Assembly (NCBI RefSeq): GCF_030169785.1
Contig: NZ_CP125854.1
Location: 3,472,001 to 3,536,000, forward strand
DNA length: 64,000 bases
DNA from: Bdellovibrio sp. 22V
GTDB lineage: Bacteria > Bdellovibrionota > Bdellovibrionia > Bdellovibrionales > Bdellovibrionaceae
Direction of reading: 5' to 3'
Shown here: positions 18,519-27,077 of the stretch, piece by piece
Numbering within the stretch: the first letter of the stretch is position 1
Layout of the letters: each line of letters starts with the position of its first letter
Made by a program: the position numbers and the translations under genes
Notes under the pieces: generated by a model
The model's input: only the letters and a program-made list of their open reading frames with translations
What the model was told of the DNA's origin: nothing
Database searches by the model: none

Positions 18519-19433
18519 CTATCTGTATCCCGTCGGATCTGCGGGAAGTCCCTTTTCCTGAATCTCCGTGAGATAACGCCAACAATCGGGTCGCGAACCA
18601 TCAATATCGGTGAAGCCGTAGATCTGCGCGATGTGTCCGCTTGATACCGACTGGCCGTTCCAACGAGACTTGTTGGGATCGCCGGCAATAGCAGCCACAG
18701 CTCTTCCGACAAAGCGCGTGGATTCTGAGATGATAAAATGCGGTTCGATCTTAGTGCCTTCTTTCCAGTTTTCTTCCGTCACTTTGTACGCTTCAAGCAT
18801 CATTTCCGAGCGCATCCAACCCGGAGTGATTGAAAGCGCGGTTCCTCCATATTTTTCCAGATCTTTTGCGTGAGCCCAAGCCATGCGGTTTACCGAAGTC
18901 TTTGCAAGATCATAAAATGGATTCAGCCGATAGTGAGTTGAATTGTACTCCATCGTTCCATCCGTGACTTCCACAAGAAGGCCGCCTTTGTTTTCAATTA
19001 AAAGTGGAAGCGCATAGTGGGCAGTAATAAGATGTGTATCAATAGCAAGTCTAAGTAAACGCAGGCCTTTATCGAGAGTGTGCTCCCAAACCGTTTTGTT
19101 CCACTCAAAAAGAGTTTCGCCACCCCAGATGTCGTTAACGAGAATATCAAGGCGTCCTTGTTCGTGGCGAATGCGATCCACGAGCGCCTTTACTTCGTCA
19201 GGAACAAGATGATCGACTTTAATAGCGATCGCTTTCCCGCCGGCGTTGGTAATTAGCTCCGCGGTTTCTTCAATTGTTTCCGGTCTGTTGTATTCGGACT
19301 TACTTTGACGTGTTGTTCGACCTGTCACATAGACGGTGGCGCCCGCGGCTCCTAATTCCAAAGCGATTCCGCGTCCGGCTCCACGGGTCGCTCCTGCGAC
19401 GAGTGCGATTTTGCCTTTAAGAGATAATGCCAT
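18519..19433 (-). CDS. Short-chain dehydrogenase/reductase (DHRS1-like)
   Basis: 304 residues. Nucleotide-binding GATRGAGRGIALELG near residue 13, NDIWGG in place of the usual NNAG, and a Tyr-x3-Lys-like catalytic region in NPFYDLAKTSVNRMAW. The length and the extended C-terminus fit the DHRS1-like branch. The ATG at 19433 follows a G-rich ribosome-binding site; the frame also allows a GTG four codons earlier. The substrate is unknown. It lies near an ECF41 sigma factor and a carboxymuconolactone decarboxylase, and oxidoreductases are known partners of ECF41 loci, but no ECF41 promoter is seen before this gene. Confidence 0.88.
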   Translation of the reverse strand: MALSLKGKIALVAGATRGAGRGIALELGAAGATVYVTGRTTRQSKSEYNRPETIEETAELITNAGGKAIAIKVDHLVPDEVKALVDRIRHEQGRLDILVNDIWGGETLFEWNKTVWEHTLDKGLRLLRLAIDTHLITAHYALPLLIENKGGLLVEVTDGTMEYNSTHYRLNPFYDLAKTSVNRMAWAHAKDLEKYGGTALSITPGWMRSEMMLEAYKVTEENWKEGTKIEPHFIISESTRFVGRAVAAIAGDPNKSRWNGQSVSSGHIAQIYGFTDIDGSRPDCWRYLTEIQEKGLPADPTGYR

Positions 19434-19523
19434 GAATACCCCCACCGAAACATCTGAGCATGGCGATTTTTTTATGTCATTTTATTTCTGCATTGATAGG
19501 ATGTCGAGTTGCGGAGTCTTTAA

Positions 19524-19910
19524 ATGAAAATTGAAAAACAAAACGATAGACAACATAAATTATTAAAATCCCAAAGAACGGGAGAAGAGTTTTCGCTTTC
19601 TTCAGTCATCTCTGAGTCTTTGCAGTCGAATGATTTGTTTTTGTCACATGAAATTATTCGTCCGGGAGCTCGCTCTTCAGGTGCGCATTTTCATAAAGAA
19701 ACCGACGAGATTATTTATATTCTTAAAGGTTCTTTGCTTGCCGTTGAAGGCGAAGACAAAATCCAAGTCAGTGAAGGAGATTGCCTTCTTTTCGAAAGAA
19801 ATTCGGGCCGGCCTCATTATCTAATCAATGAAAGCGAACAAGAAGCGCAAGCACTTCTTGTTCGAAAGAAAATTGATGTGATTGACGTTGTTTACGGCGT
19901 GAATTCTTAG
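19524..19910 (+). CDS. Cupin-domain protein
   Basis: 128 residues forming a single small beta-barrel. Cupin motif 1 is seen in GAHFHKETDEIIYILKG and motif 2 in GDCLLFERNSGRPHYLIN, with histidine and glutamate metal ligands. It may be an isomerase, dioxygenase or binding protein. It ends with a four-base tail-to-tail overlap with the decarboxylase gene. Confidence 0.85.
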   Translation: MKIEKQNDRQHKLLKSQRTGEEFSLSSVISESLQSNDLFLSHEIIRPGARSSGAHFHKETDEIIYILKGSLLAVEGEDKIQVSEGDCLLFERNSGRPHYLINESEQEAQALLVRKKIDVIDVVYGVNS

Positions 19911-20386
19911 TTCAGGCCGGATTTTGTAAGACCTAACATCGCATCCAAAGCTCCGGGAGTCGTGCGGAAAGCAACATTAAGCCGATTCCATGTATTTATA
20001 ATGCCAATCGCGAATGTCAGTTCTGAAAGTTCTTTCTGGGAAAAATGTTTGCTAACACTTTCGAAGATTTCATCAGAGATTCCACGATCTGTAAGTTTCG
20101 TGACAGCCTCTGTCCATTCAAGAGCCGCCCGTTCCTGCTCCGTGAACAAGGGAGAGTCTCTCCACACGGAAATATGATAAACGCGCAGTTCTCTTTCGCC
20201 GCGAAGTTTGGCTTTTTTAACATCCAAATCCAAGCAGAACGCGCAGCCATTTATTTGCGAGGCGCGGTGATGGGCTAAAGCAAGGATTGTTGGACTGAGC
20301 GAGAGTTTATCCAGAGACATGCTCATTTCGGTCAATTTTCTTGTAAGTTCGGGGGCCATTTCTGCGTAATTTAATCTTTGGCTCAT
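19907..20386 (-). CDS. Carboxymuconolactone decarboxylase family protein (AhpD-like)
   Basis: 159 residues, all helical. The redox CxxC is in HRASQINGCAFCLDLDV near residue 49. AhpD-like proteins act as peroxidase partners or decarboxylases, and this gene type is the classical target of ECF41 sigma factors. It diverges from such a factor here, with a matching promoter on its own strand. An AAGGAG site lies just before the ATG. Confidence 0.9.
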   Translation of the reverse strand: MSQRLNYAEMAPELTRKLTEMSMSLDKLSLSPTILALAHHRASQINGCAFCLDLDVKKAKLRGERELRVYHISVWRDSPLFTEQERAALEWTEAVTKLTDRGISDEIFESVSKHFSQKELSELTFAIGIINTWNRLNVAFRTTPGALDAMLGLTKSGLN

Positions 20387-20408
20387 AAAAAGCTCCTTTT
20401 GCGCTTAA

Positions 20409-20435
20409 GACGAATAAAGAGATTGGATTGTGACA
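20409..20435 (-). promoter_or_regulatory. ECF41-type promoter for the decarboxylase gene
   Basis: On the minus strand TGTCACA (20435-20429), a 16-base spacer, then CGTC (20412-20409). These are the -35 and -10 motifs described for ECF41 sigma factors. The expected start of transcription lies about 15 bases before the ATG. Confidence 0.85.
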
Positions 20436-20455
20436 AAAAAAATATTTTCGTGAAT

Positions 20456-20482
20456 TGTCACAAACGGACGATTAAGATCGTC
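20456..20482 (+). promoter_or_regulatory. ECF41-type promoter for the sigma factor gene
   Basis: TGTCACA (20456-20462), a 16-base spacer and CGTC (20479-20482), the same pattern as the divergent promoter. Transcription would start about one base before the ATG at 20491, so the message may be leaderless. Confidence 0.83.
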
Positions 20483-20490
20483 TTTAAGGT

Positions 20491-21429
20491 ATGGGAACTC
20501 AAAATAGTTATATTCAAGAATGGGAACGTCTCTTTGCGGAACATAGATCTTATTTGATCTCGTTTGCTTTTAGAATGACGGGGAGCTTATCTGAGGCAGA
20601 GGACATCGTACAGGATGTTTTCATTGAGTGCGCGGAAGTGAACCCTACCTCTATACAGAATCCTAAGTCGTGGCTGACAAAGGTATGCTCCAACAGAGCG
20701 CTGGATCATTTGAAGCTCGCTTATAAGAAGCGTGAGACTTATCCGGGCACTTGGCTTCCCGATGCCGTTCCTGACAGCTTTCAAATCTGGGGCAATCTGG
20801 CGAACAATGATTCTCCGGATAAAAATATTCTTCTGTCCCAGAGTTTGACGACGTCGTTTTTACTTTTAATTGAAAAACTCACTCCTGAAGAGCGCGTTGT
20901 ATATCTTTTAAATGAGGTTTTTGAATATCCTTTTAAAGATATCGCGGAAGTTCTTAAAAAATCCGAAGAAGCCTGTCGCAAGATCGCTGAAAGAGCGCGC
21001 AAGGCCGTTCTTTCGGGAAGATCTAAATTTGTGCCACAACCAGTGGGTGCCGAAAAAGTGATCGCACAGTTTTTTGATCTAGCAAAACAGGGAAATAGCG
21101 CCGGTTTGATGGACCTTCTTGCCGAAGGCTCTGAGTTCTGGTCTGACGGCGGAGGAAAAGTTGCCGCAGTAAGAGATGTCGTTACAGATACGGCGCGCAT
21201 TGCCGAATTCTTCAAAGGAGTTTGGACTTCTAAGTTCTTTAAAGGCGATGACTATAAGGTGGAGTATCAGATGGTGAACCTCTTGCCGGGCGTGGTTATT
21301 TCCAGAAAATCTGAAGACGGCTGGGTCTTTGAAACAATTATGTCTTTTGAAATTCAAGATGGAAAGATCGTCCGCATTTACTCGCAGAGAAATCCCGACA
21401 AACTGAATGTTTTAACAAAGATTCAGTAG
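20491..21429 (+). CDS. ECF41-type RNA polymerase sigma factor with SnoaL-like C-terminal domain
   Basis: 312 residues. The sigma-2 region (FAFRMTGSLSEAEDIVQDVF) and sigma-4 region (LNEVFEYPFKDIAEVLKKS) are followed by an NTF2/SnoaL-like extension of about 100 residues. The linker WLPDAVP and the DGGGK motif (near 217) are the signatures of ECF41, where the extension replaces a separate anti-sigma factor and tunes activity. Both its own gene and the divergent decarboxylase gene carry ECF41 promoters, so it is probably autoregulated. The inducing signal is unknown. Confidence 0.93.
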   Translation: MGTQNSYIQEWERLFAEHRSYLISFAFRMTGSLSEAEDIVQDVFIECAEVNPTSIQNPKSWLTKVCSNRALDHLKLAYKKRETYPGTWLPDAVPDSFQIWGNLANNDSPDKNILLSQSLTTSFLLLIEKLTPEERVVYLLNEVFEYPFKDIAEVLKKSEEACRKIAERARKAVLSGRSKFVPQPVGAEKVIAQFFDLAKQGNSAGLMDLLAEGSEFWSDGGGKVAAVRDVVTDTARIAEFFKGVWTSKFFKGDDYKVEYQMVNLLPGVVISRKSEDGWVFETIMSFEIQDGKIVRIYSQRNPDKLNVLTKIQ

Positions 21430-21506
21430 TTGATTCCTAATATCGCGAGAGGGCCATTGTTTTTTGCTTGTTTAGGTTTATGATAAGTCTGACTGGAGAC
21501 TTAAAA

Positions 21507-22157
21507 ATGACCACTGCAAAATTCATGGCTTCGCTCTTTTTAGTTATTGCCTCTCTTGTGTTTTCTTTAAACGCCTGGGGAGCCAGTTTTGACAAAGACG
21601 AAGGGATTTCCAAAGAAAAACTCGTCGAATCCATTCAAAAGAATACGAGCTTGAGTGCGGAACAAATCGAAACGCTTGTTCAAACTCTGCAACAGCAATT
21701 TAACGTCAGACCTGACCAGAAAATTCCTATCCAAGGTTATCTTTACTCGGACGGAATGAATGGCGCATTGTTGTTTGACCACGACACCTGGTATTTCGAT
21801 GCGGCCTTGCGTATGCCGGGTTCGAACGAAGTCGTGCGCATTCCCGAACTGTTCCTTTGTGATTTTCATAATGGCGGATTTAAGTTCGAGATCGCATATA
21901 AATGGATGTTTACCTTTATTCCGAATGGTGTGAGCGTCGACGAATTGCATGGCGGCATCTACGGCAGAGGAGTAGGTTTAGTAGCGGATGCCCTCTTGGG
22001 TCTTGAAGGTTCTTGGCTTCCGGCAAAGAACAGAGCTCACGATATTTTTCACGTCGCAATCAAAGTGGGTTTTGGTGGCGGACTTATTTTCCCGAAAATG
22101 GAATTCAAACTCCGTCAAATCAATAACGGTGCAAAGACCGCATCAATCTTAAAATAA
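21507..22157 (+). CDS. Exported protein of unknown function
   Basis: 216 residues with a signal peptide (ASLFLVIASLVFSLNAWGAS). A short helical segment (about 30-60) is followed by mainly beta structure with glycine-rich turns (GGIYGRGVGL, VGFGGGLIF). The ATG at 21507 has GGAG upstream and gives a sensible signal peptide; the frame extends 13 codons further. No family recognised. The DJ-1-like gene follows 16 bases later and may be co-transcribed. Confidence 0.75.
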   Translation: MTTAKFMASLFLVIASLVFSLNAWGASFDKDEGISKEKLVESIQKNTSLSAEQIETLVQTLQQQFNVRPDQKIPIQGYLYSDGMNGALLFDHDTWYFDAALRMPGSNEVVRIPELFLCDFHNGGFKFEIAYKWMFTFIPNGVSVDELHGGIYGRGVGLVADALLGLEGSWLPAKNRAHDIFHVAIKVGFGGGLIFPKMEFKLRQINNGAKTASILK

Positions 22158-22173
22158 AAATTTCGAGGTAAGT

Positions 22174-22767
22174 ATGTCTAAAAAACTTGTCATCTATTTG
22201 CCTGAAGGTTTCGCAGATTGGGAAGGCTCCTTTCTTATGCCGGAACTCGTGCAGAATAAGAAATCTTTTGTGACTGTTTCAGAAACTGGAAATGACGTTC
22301 TGTCTATCGGCCGCCTCAAGGTGAAACCAGAGGCGGCTCTTTCTTCTATTTCGATAGATGAAATTGAAGGGCTCGTCCTTATTGGCAGTGACACTTGGTC
22401 AGATTCTTCGCAGAACCAGAAGGTTTTGAAATTAGCAGGAGATCTTTTAAAAAAAGGGACTCTGGTTGCGGCGATTTGCGGCGCTACGGTCGCAATGGCC
22501 AGAGAAGGTCTGTTGAATGAAAGAAATCACACAAGCAACTTCTTACCTTTGTTGAAACAATTGGTTCCTGCTTATCGTGGTGAAAAAAATTATAAGAACG
22601 ACCTTGCTGTGACGGATGGAAATCTTATCACCGCTTCCGGCGTGGGCGCGCTTGAATTTACAATGCACCTCATGCGGGCGTTGAATATTTATACGGAAGA
22701 AAAACGCCAGCAGTGGTTTGCTCTCTATAAAAATGGAGTTCATCCACCGATGGAATTTTGGTCTTAA
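22174..22767 (+). CDS. DJ-1/PfpI family protein
   Basis: 197 residues of the class I amidotransferase-like fold. The nucleophile cysteine sits in the elbow VAAICGATVAMA near residue 100 and the acidic residue in the first loop (GFADWEGSF) matches the family. Members include chaperones, glyoxalases and proteases; sequence alone does not separate them. A GAGGTAA site precedes the ATG. Tail-to-tail four-base overlap with the arsC-like gene. Confidence 0.87.
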   Translation: MSKKLVIYLPEGFADWEGSFLMPELVQNKKSFVTVSETGNDVLSIGRLKVKPEAALSSISIDEIEGLVLIGSDTWSDSSQNQKVLKLAGDLLKKGTLVAAICGATVAMAREGLLNERNHTSNFLPLLKQLVPAYRGEKNYKNDLAVTDGNLITASGVGALEFTMHLMRALNIYTEEKRQQWFALYKNGVHPPMEFWS

Positions 22768-23117
22768 TCTTTCAGTAGAATTGTTAAAATATTTTCTGTC
22801 GGCCGACCGATCACCGCTCGGCCATTACCTTGCAGAATGGGTCTTTCCATCAAGCGCGGATACTTTTCTAAGTGAGCAATAACTTCACCGACGGAATTCA
22901 CATCAAAAGGCGTTTGAATATAGTCATCTTCTTTAGTGCGAACCAAAGAAGAAACCGGCGTGGTGAGCTGATTGGCAAGCTCTTGCAACTCTGCCCTTGA
23001 AAGAGGTGTCTTTAAATATTCCACAACCTTAAAATCAACGCCTTTTTCTTTTAAAAGAGCGAAGGCTTCACGACTCTTACTGCAATTCGGGTTGTGATAA
23101 AACGTCCAAGCAGACAT
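22764..23117 (-). CDS. ArsC/Spx family glutaredoxin-like arsenate reductase
   Basis: 117 residues. The single active cysteine is in YHNPNCSKSREA near residue 12, and the arsenate-binding arginines are seen in SLVRTKE, PRLMERPIL and GRAVIGRPTE. This is the glutathione/glutaredoxin-coupled type. No ars operon is nearby, so a general redox role is equally possible. The ATG at 23117 follows AGAGG; the frame continues 17 codons upstream without a better start. Confidence 0.9.
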   Translation of the reverse strand: MSAWTFYHNPNCSKSREAFALLKEKGVDFKVVEYLKTPLSRAELQELANQLTTPVSSLVRTKEDDYIQTPFDVNSVGEVIAHLEKYPRLMERPILQGNGRAVIGRPTENILTILLKD

Positions 23118-23330
23118 AACACCTCTTTTATCTTGCTTCACCGGCGTGATTATAAACGATTCTTCCATTATTTCGAACAGGTAATTGAGCTGCTTACCGG
23201 CGCATTTTTGGTTTCAGTGTTTAAAGTTTAGCCAGTTGTCATTCGTCAAGCCGCTTTGAAAGGCCTTTGAGGGTGGCTCGTTTTTCGCTAAGTAGGCGAG
23301 TGATTTGCCAACTCTATTGAAAGGTTTTTT

Positions 23331-23888
23331 ATGAAGAAGACGTTAGCGGCTCTTTTTTCTTTGATGATGCTCGGTAATATTGCGCAAGCAGCTCCTTATT
23401 ATACGGGTGTGGGGTGTAACGAAGACGGAACTCGATGTACTTTCGGTAAGCCATCGGGACGTGTTTTGAACTGGAGTAAAAAAGGCACGGTTCAAGAGTT
23501 GGGTGAGCGCTGTGAAAAGTTCATCAACAATATCGAAAGCCGTAAAAATGAAATTGCAAAAAGCCAGAAAGTAGATTTGAAATACAAAAACTTCACTTAT
23601 AGCTGGTCCAGCGAGATCGAAGCGAATGGACAAGCAAAAATTATTTGCCGTGTCGAGCTTCACTCCGAGATTCCAACTGTAAAGTTTGACTCGAAAATCG
23701 TAAAAAAATTCTTCTGGGTATGTGAAAACAAAGACAGCGCTGGCATCTGTGCTCATTACTTTAACGAGTGTGAAGCAGCACGCGATGAAGCGTTACGCAG
23801 CAGCGACGTTCTTGATGCAACAATCTATACAGGTGCCTCTTTGTTGCAAGGTCAGCTTTGCGAAATCGTGACTGTAAAGTTTAAATAG
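23331..23888 (+). CDS. Small exported cysteine-containing protein
   Basis: 185 residues with a signal peptide (cleavage after IAQAA). Eight or so cysteines are spread over the mature part (GVGCNEDGTRCTFG, ERCEKF, ICRVE, WVCENK, GICAHYFNECEA, QLCEIV), so it is probably disulphide-bonded in the periplasm or outside. No family recognised. Confidence 0.75.
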   Translation: MKKTLAALFSLMMLGNIAQAAPYYTGVGCNEDGTRCTFGKPSGRVLNWSKKGTVQELGERCEKFINNIESRKNEIAKSQKVDLKYKNFTYSWSSEIEANGQAKIICRVELHSEIPTVKFDSKIVKKFFWVCENKDSAGICAHYFNECEAARDEALRSSDVLDATIYTGASLLQGQLCEIVTVKFK

Positions 23889-23921
23889 TTTCTAAATTAT
23901 TTCTCTCTCTTCTCTCTTAAA

Positions 23922-23947
23922 GCTCGGTATTACCACCGGGCTTTTTT
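23922..23947 (+). terminator. Rho-independent terminator
   Basis: AGCTCGG pairs with CCGGGCT around an eight-base loop, followed by TTTTT. It lies 35 bases after the exported-protein stop. Confidence 0.85.
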
Positions 23948-23950
23948 GTT

Positions 23951-24018
23951 TTTAACGCTAGGAACATGGCGCACTTTCTTTTGGTACTGCCCTGTAAATT
24001 GAGTCCTAGCGTTAAAAT
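23951..24018. repeat. Perfect 14-bp inverted repeat with 40-base interior
   Basis: TTTTAACGCTAGGA (23951-23964) and TCCTAGCGTTAAAA (24005-24018) are exact inverted copies separated by 40 bases. It stands outside any gene, just after a terminator. It could be a small mobile or palindromic repeat unit, or a structured RNA. Confidence 0.7.
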
Positions 24019-24309
24019 TTTCAAAAAATCCGGTGTTTCGGTCATTTTTTAATGGTGGTTTAAACACTCTAATGCCTCTATCTGACGATTTAAATTGGTT
24101 CAAGTGATACGCGCAAAAGAGGAGGGGGGCTTCGGCGCCTACAGAAGGACGTTGGCGATTTTTTAAGAATATAATTTAAGGATATCTGGAGCAACACGAC
24201 GACTTTTTGTGCAGACGAAATCCACGGATCTTAAAGCGACTTTATTGCCTTTTTTTATGAACGATTTCGCTTATAGTGCAATCAGAACCCGAGTCAAAAA
24301 GGAGGAAGA
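24019..24309. other. Gene-free stretch before the pentapeptide gene
   Basis: No open frame with a ribosome-binding site was found. A G-rich segment near 24120-24135 (GAGGAGGGGGGCTTCGGCGCC) could fold, and a T run follows near 24161-24166, which hints at a small RNA with its own terminator. This is weak. The pentapeptide promoter must lie in the right part. Confidence 0.35.
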
Positions 24310-24870
24310 GTGGAATACGTCGTAGTATCGGAGGACAATTTGCCGGCGCTCCTCGAAGAGCAAAGAACGGAACTTTCCGGCTTTGACTTCCAAGAAATTA
24401 ACTTAACGGAAGCCAATCTGAAATCTGCAGTTTTTGTGGATTGTAAATTCACGAAATGCAATCTTGCGAATGTCTCTCTTTTAAATGTAGTCCTTCGTGG
24501 AGTTCTTTTCGAAAACAGCAACTTGATGGGTGTTAATTGGGCCGACGTGCGAAAAAATGGGGACTATCATTTTTCAGGATGTAAACTGGACTATGGCTGT
24601 TTTCAGTCGATGGACTTGCGCGGAATGAAATTTGAAAACTGCTCTGTCAGAGAAGCAGACTTTTCCGGAGCTAATCTTTCTAAAGCGAACTTTGGTGGAA
24701 GTCTCCTTTCTGGAACTTCATTTGCCAACGCAAACCTGGAAAAGGCGGACTTCAGAGGTGCTAAGAGTTATTTTATAGATCCCAAGTTCGTGAAGCTAAA
24801 AGAAGCCAAATTTTCCTTCCCAGAAGCGCTCGTCTTGATTCAGGCTTTAGGAGTTGAAGTAGAGATGTAA
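24310..24870 (+). CDS. Pentapeptide-repeat protein
   Basis: 186 residues with tandem A(D/N)LXX-type repeats forming a right-handed quadrilateral beta-helix, for example LTEANLKSAVF, NSNLMGVNW, EADFSGANLSKANFGGSLL and NANLEKADFRGA. The size and interruption resemble Qnr/McbG-type proteins that mimic DNA and shield gyrase, but that function cannot be assigned. The start is GTG, four bases after AAGGAGG. The 3' end overlaps the DUF488 gene by 31 bases on the other strand. Confidence 0.88.
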   Translation: MEYVVVSEDNLPALLEEQRTELSGFDFQEINLTEANLKSAVFVDCKFTKCNLANVSLLNVVLRGVLFENSNLMGVNWADVRKNGDYHFSGCKLDYGCFQSMDLRGMKFENCSVREADFSGANLSKANFGGSLLSGTSFANANLEKADFRGAKSYFIDPKFVKLKEAKFSFPEALVLIQALGVEVEM

Positions 24871-25388
24871 TGTGAGGTAACCGCTGGATAAATCACCTCT
24901 TGAGGCGATTGGATGTAAGCTCCCTCTGTCAGTCGCGCAACCTCTACACGGTTCGGCCCCATGAGATGAAATACGTTTTCCCCGTGTGCTAAAAGATAGT
25001 CGGCTATAATTCGGCGGTGACATCGCCACCATACGGCCTCGGAGCACATAATAGCACAACGTTTTTTTCGGCCCAATTTAATCAGGGTTTCCATTCCAAG
25101 AAGAAATTCCTTTGAAAGAGCATAGTCCGCATAGTTGTGAAAGCTTCGGTTTTCCCAAAAACCGTTTAGATCGGTAGGGACGCTTTTAGGTTTGCTGCGC
25201 AGACCACCTAATTCCGCAATTTGATGGTAGTCGATTTTATAAGGTGCCAAGTTCTTGGGAAGAACGTCTTTGTTGTATTGAGGATTTGTGCGCGATCTTG
25301 GAACTCTACGAACATCGACGACGATTTCTACGCCTCCCGCTTTGAGAAGCTCCACAAATTCCTCAATAGTCCGAGTCGAGTGGCCCAC
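24840..25388 (-). CDS. DUF488 family protein
   Basis: About 182 residues. Family features: IGH-like start VGHSTRTIEEFVELL, then VVDVRRVPRSR and the cysteine-bearing MCSEAVWWRCHRRIIADYL. No function is established. The frame runs upstream without a good ATG or SD; the homologous start would be a CTG at 25400 (LPFFTVGHS), so translation is probably coupled to the DUF2945 gene that ends 17 bases earlier. These two families often occur together. Confidence 0.87.
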   Translation of the reverse strand: MGHSTRTIEEFVELLKAGGVEIVVDVRRVPRSRTNPQYNKDVLPKNLAPYKIDYHQIAELGGLRSKPKSVPTDLNGFWENRSFHNYADYALSKEFLLGMETLIKLGRKKRCAIMCSEAVWWRCHRRIIADYLLAHGENVFHLMGPNRVEVARLTEGAYIQSPQEVIYPAVTSHYISTSTPKA

Positions 25389-25405
25389 CGTAAAAAACGG
25401 CAGGC

Positions 25406-25630
25406 TCAGTGCTTTCGCTTGTCACGGGCCTTTCGTAAAGCGCGGCCTTTGTGAGCGGCAATGTGATCTGTCTTGTCGCTTTTGATTTCGTATTGCGGGT
25501 CTTCTTTGGTGGCGTGGTGTTTATAACCTTTGTATTTAAAATCTTTTGAATGGACGTCAATGATTTTACCGCTGACACGGCCCGCTTCGGAATTCCATGT
25601 GACATGGTCACCCACTTTGAATTTAGACAT
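25406..25630 (-). CDS. DUF2945 (hypervirulence-associated TUDOR-domain) protein
   Basis: 74 residues: the family opening FKVGDHVTWNSEAGRVSG, then IIDVHSKDF, EDPQYEIKSDKT and HIAAHKGRAL, with a strongly basic tail. It is a small beta-barrel that probably binds nucleic acid or protein. It is the upstream member of a pair with DUF488. Confidence 0.9.
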   Translation of the reverse strand: MSKFKVGDHVTWNSEAGRVSGKIIDVHSKDFKYKGYKHHATKEDPQYEIKSDKTDHIAAHKGRALRKARDKRKH

Positions 25631-25733
25631 TTCTGCCTCCGGCTCAAGATTAAACGGATGCGTTTATCGTCTCCTATTATATAGCTTTTAGAGGAGCTTT
25701 TGATTCCGACCGGCAAGAAATGTCGAAGAACAA

Positions 25734-27077
25734 TTAAGCAGGAGTATTCTTTAAGATGAACTCAGAGCGAAGGTGGACTCCCTTTTCGTCAAGGTTTAGC
25801 AATGAATCCCCAGTTAAAGAGCGCACATTCTCATTGAGACTTCGGACTAACATTCGGAGCCGGTCAAAGGTGCTCGATCCGTCTGAAAAGCCGTAAAGCT
25901 TGTTGCATAACTCTTCCGAGGTCCATGAAGAACGTGAGCAAAAGATCTCGAGCATGTGAACTTGTTTCGGACTGCGCTTCAGATCCAAGCTTCGTGATTT
26001 GAAGTGAAGAGTCTTTTCCAAAATATTGAGGAACAGATGTCCTTCTTGGGCTCGAGGCAAGCGACGTTGCCAAAACTTTTGTGATGCCGAAGGAATACTT
26101 TCGAGAAGCAGAGTGAATTGCATTCTGCAAAAAGCAGCTACGTCCTTGTCAGAAGACCGAGAGCCATGACTGAGAATGCGCAAAACATCCAGTGGTGAGC
26201 GGGAAGCTTTGAGATGGTAAAGGTCCGGCAAGGGCAAAGGTTTGTCTTGAAGCGTATTTTCGTAAATAATAGAGATCTCTTTTTCAAAAAAGAATTGAGG
26301 CGGTGGCACGAGCTCAGAAGGGATATGAATCTCTTTGCTTGCAGAGGAATTGATCATCAAAAGAACATCAAGGAAATCATAGTAAGAAAGACTCTTTTCC
26401 TGCTGGTCAAAGTCTGGGTTCAATAAGATCTGCTTTAAGCGGATTTCTGCGCCTTTGTGACCAAGAAGATATAGATCTGCAAGAAGAAGTGCATGCTCTT
26501 GCTCAAACTTGGAAAATCGCGATGTCTTTTCCGCCTTGGAATAAAAAATTTCGCTATAAAGACTGGCCACTTTTTCATGGCCACCCAGTGTGGCGTAGCA
26601 CCGCAAAAGGTGGGCTTTCGTGCTGAGTTCTCTTTCGGAACTCCAATCCGTTTTTAAAAGATCCGAATACAACTGAATGGAAAGCGCAAGGTCACCTTGT
26701 TCTTCAAGTAGCTTAGCAAGATTGCTGGTCGCCCAAAAGCGAGATTCATCAGAGAGTTTTGGTAGTACGGCAAAATACTCGTTCTTAAAGTGTTCTAAGG
26801 CTTTTAGATACTGAGGCCCTGAATCCAAGTAATAAAGGTAGACGGTGATGTCTCCTGTTAAACGAATATTAGGCCCAAAATCGGTTTTCGTTTTACGCGC
26901 ACATTCTAAAGCCTTTTTGTAATCTCCTTCGTAAAAATAAATCTGAGATTGAAAGTGTCCTAAAGTTCTTTTCTCTGCGATTGTTTGAGGCGCAACAGAG
27001 GAAAGCAGCTCCTTGGCGTCAGAGTAATGCCCGTTCTCTGTAAGAGATTTGAATTTCAGAGCCCAATCATTTTCCAT
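25734..27077 (-). CDS. TPR-like helical protein with C-terminal winged-helix-like domain
   Basis: 447 residues. The N-terminal two thirds is helical hairpins resembling tetratricopeptide repeats (YYEGDYKKALECARKTK, LLEEQGDLALSIQLYSDLLK). The last 80 residues (SPKQVHMLEIFCSRSSWTSEELCNKLYG and following) look like an OmpR/BTAD-type winged helix used by some transcription regulators. The order is reversed compared with SARP-type regulators. The ATG at 27077 has GGGAG seven bases upstream and overlaps the upstream gene by 11 bases, so the two are coupled. The function is not established. Confidence 0.68.
   Translation of the reverse strand: MENDWALKFKSLTENGHYSDAKELLSSVAPQTIAEKRTLGHFQSQIYFYEGDYKKALECARKTKTDFGPNIRLTGDITVYLYYLDSGPQYLKALEHFKNEYFAVLPKLSDESRFWATSNLAKLLEEQGDLALSIQLYSDLLKTDWSSERELSTKAHLLRCYATLGGHEKVASLYSEIFYSKAEKTSRFSKFEQEHALLLADLYLLGHKGAEIRLKQILLNPDFDQQEKSLSYYDFLDVLLMINSSASKEIHIPSELVPPPQFFFEKEISIIYENTLQDKPLPLPDLYHLKASRSPLDVLRILSHGSRSSDKDVAAFCRMQFTLLLESIPSASQKFWQRRLPRAQEGHLFLNILEKTLHFKSRSLDLKRSPKQVHMLEIFCSRSSWTSEELCNKLYGFSDGSSTFDRLRMLVRSLNENVRSLTGDSLLNLDEKGVHLRSEFILKNTPA

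Noticed and set aside
19434-19523. ECF41 promoter before the SDR or cupin genes
   Set aside because: A TGTCA occurs, but there is no full TGTCACA with CGTC 16 bases downstream on either strand.
23889-24309. c-di-GMP-I riboswitch-like RNA, as known for highly expressed Bdellovibrio RNAs
   Set aside because: The conserved GEMM core elements are not present in this stretch.
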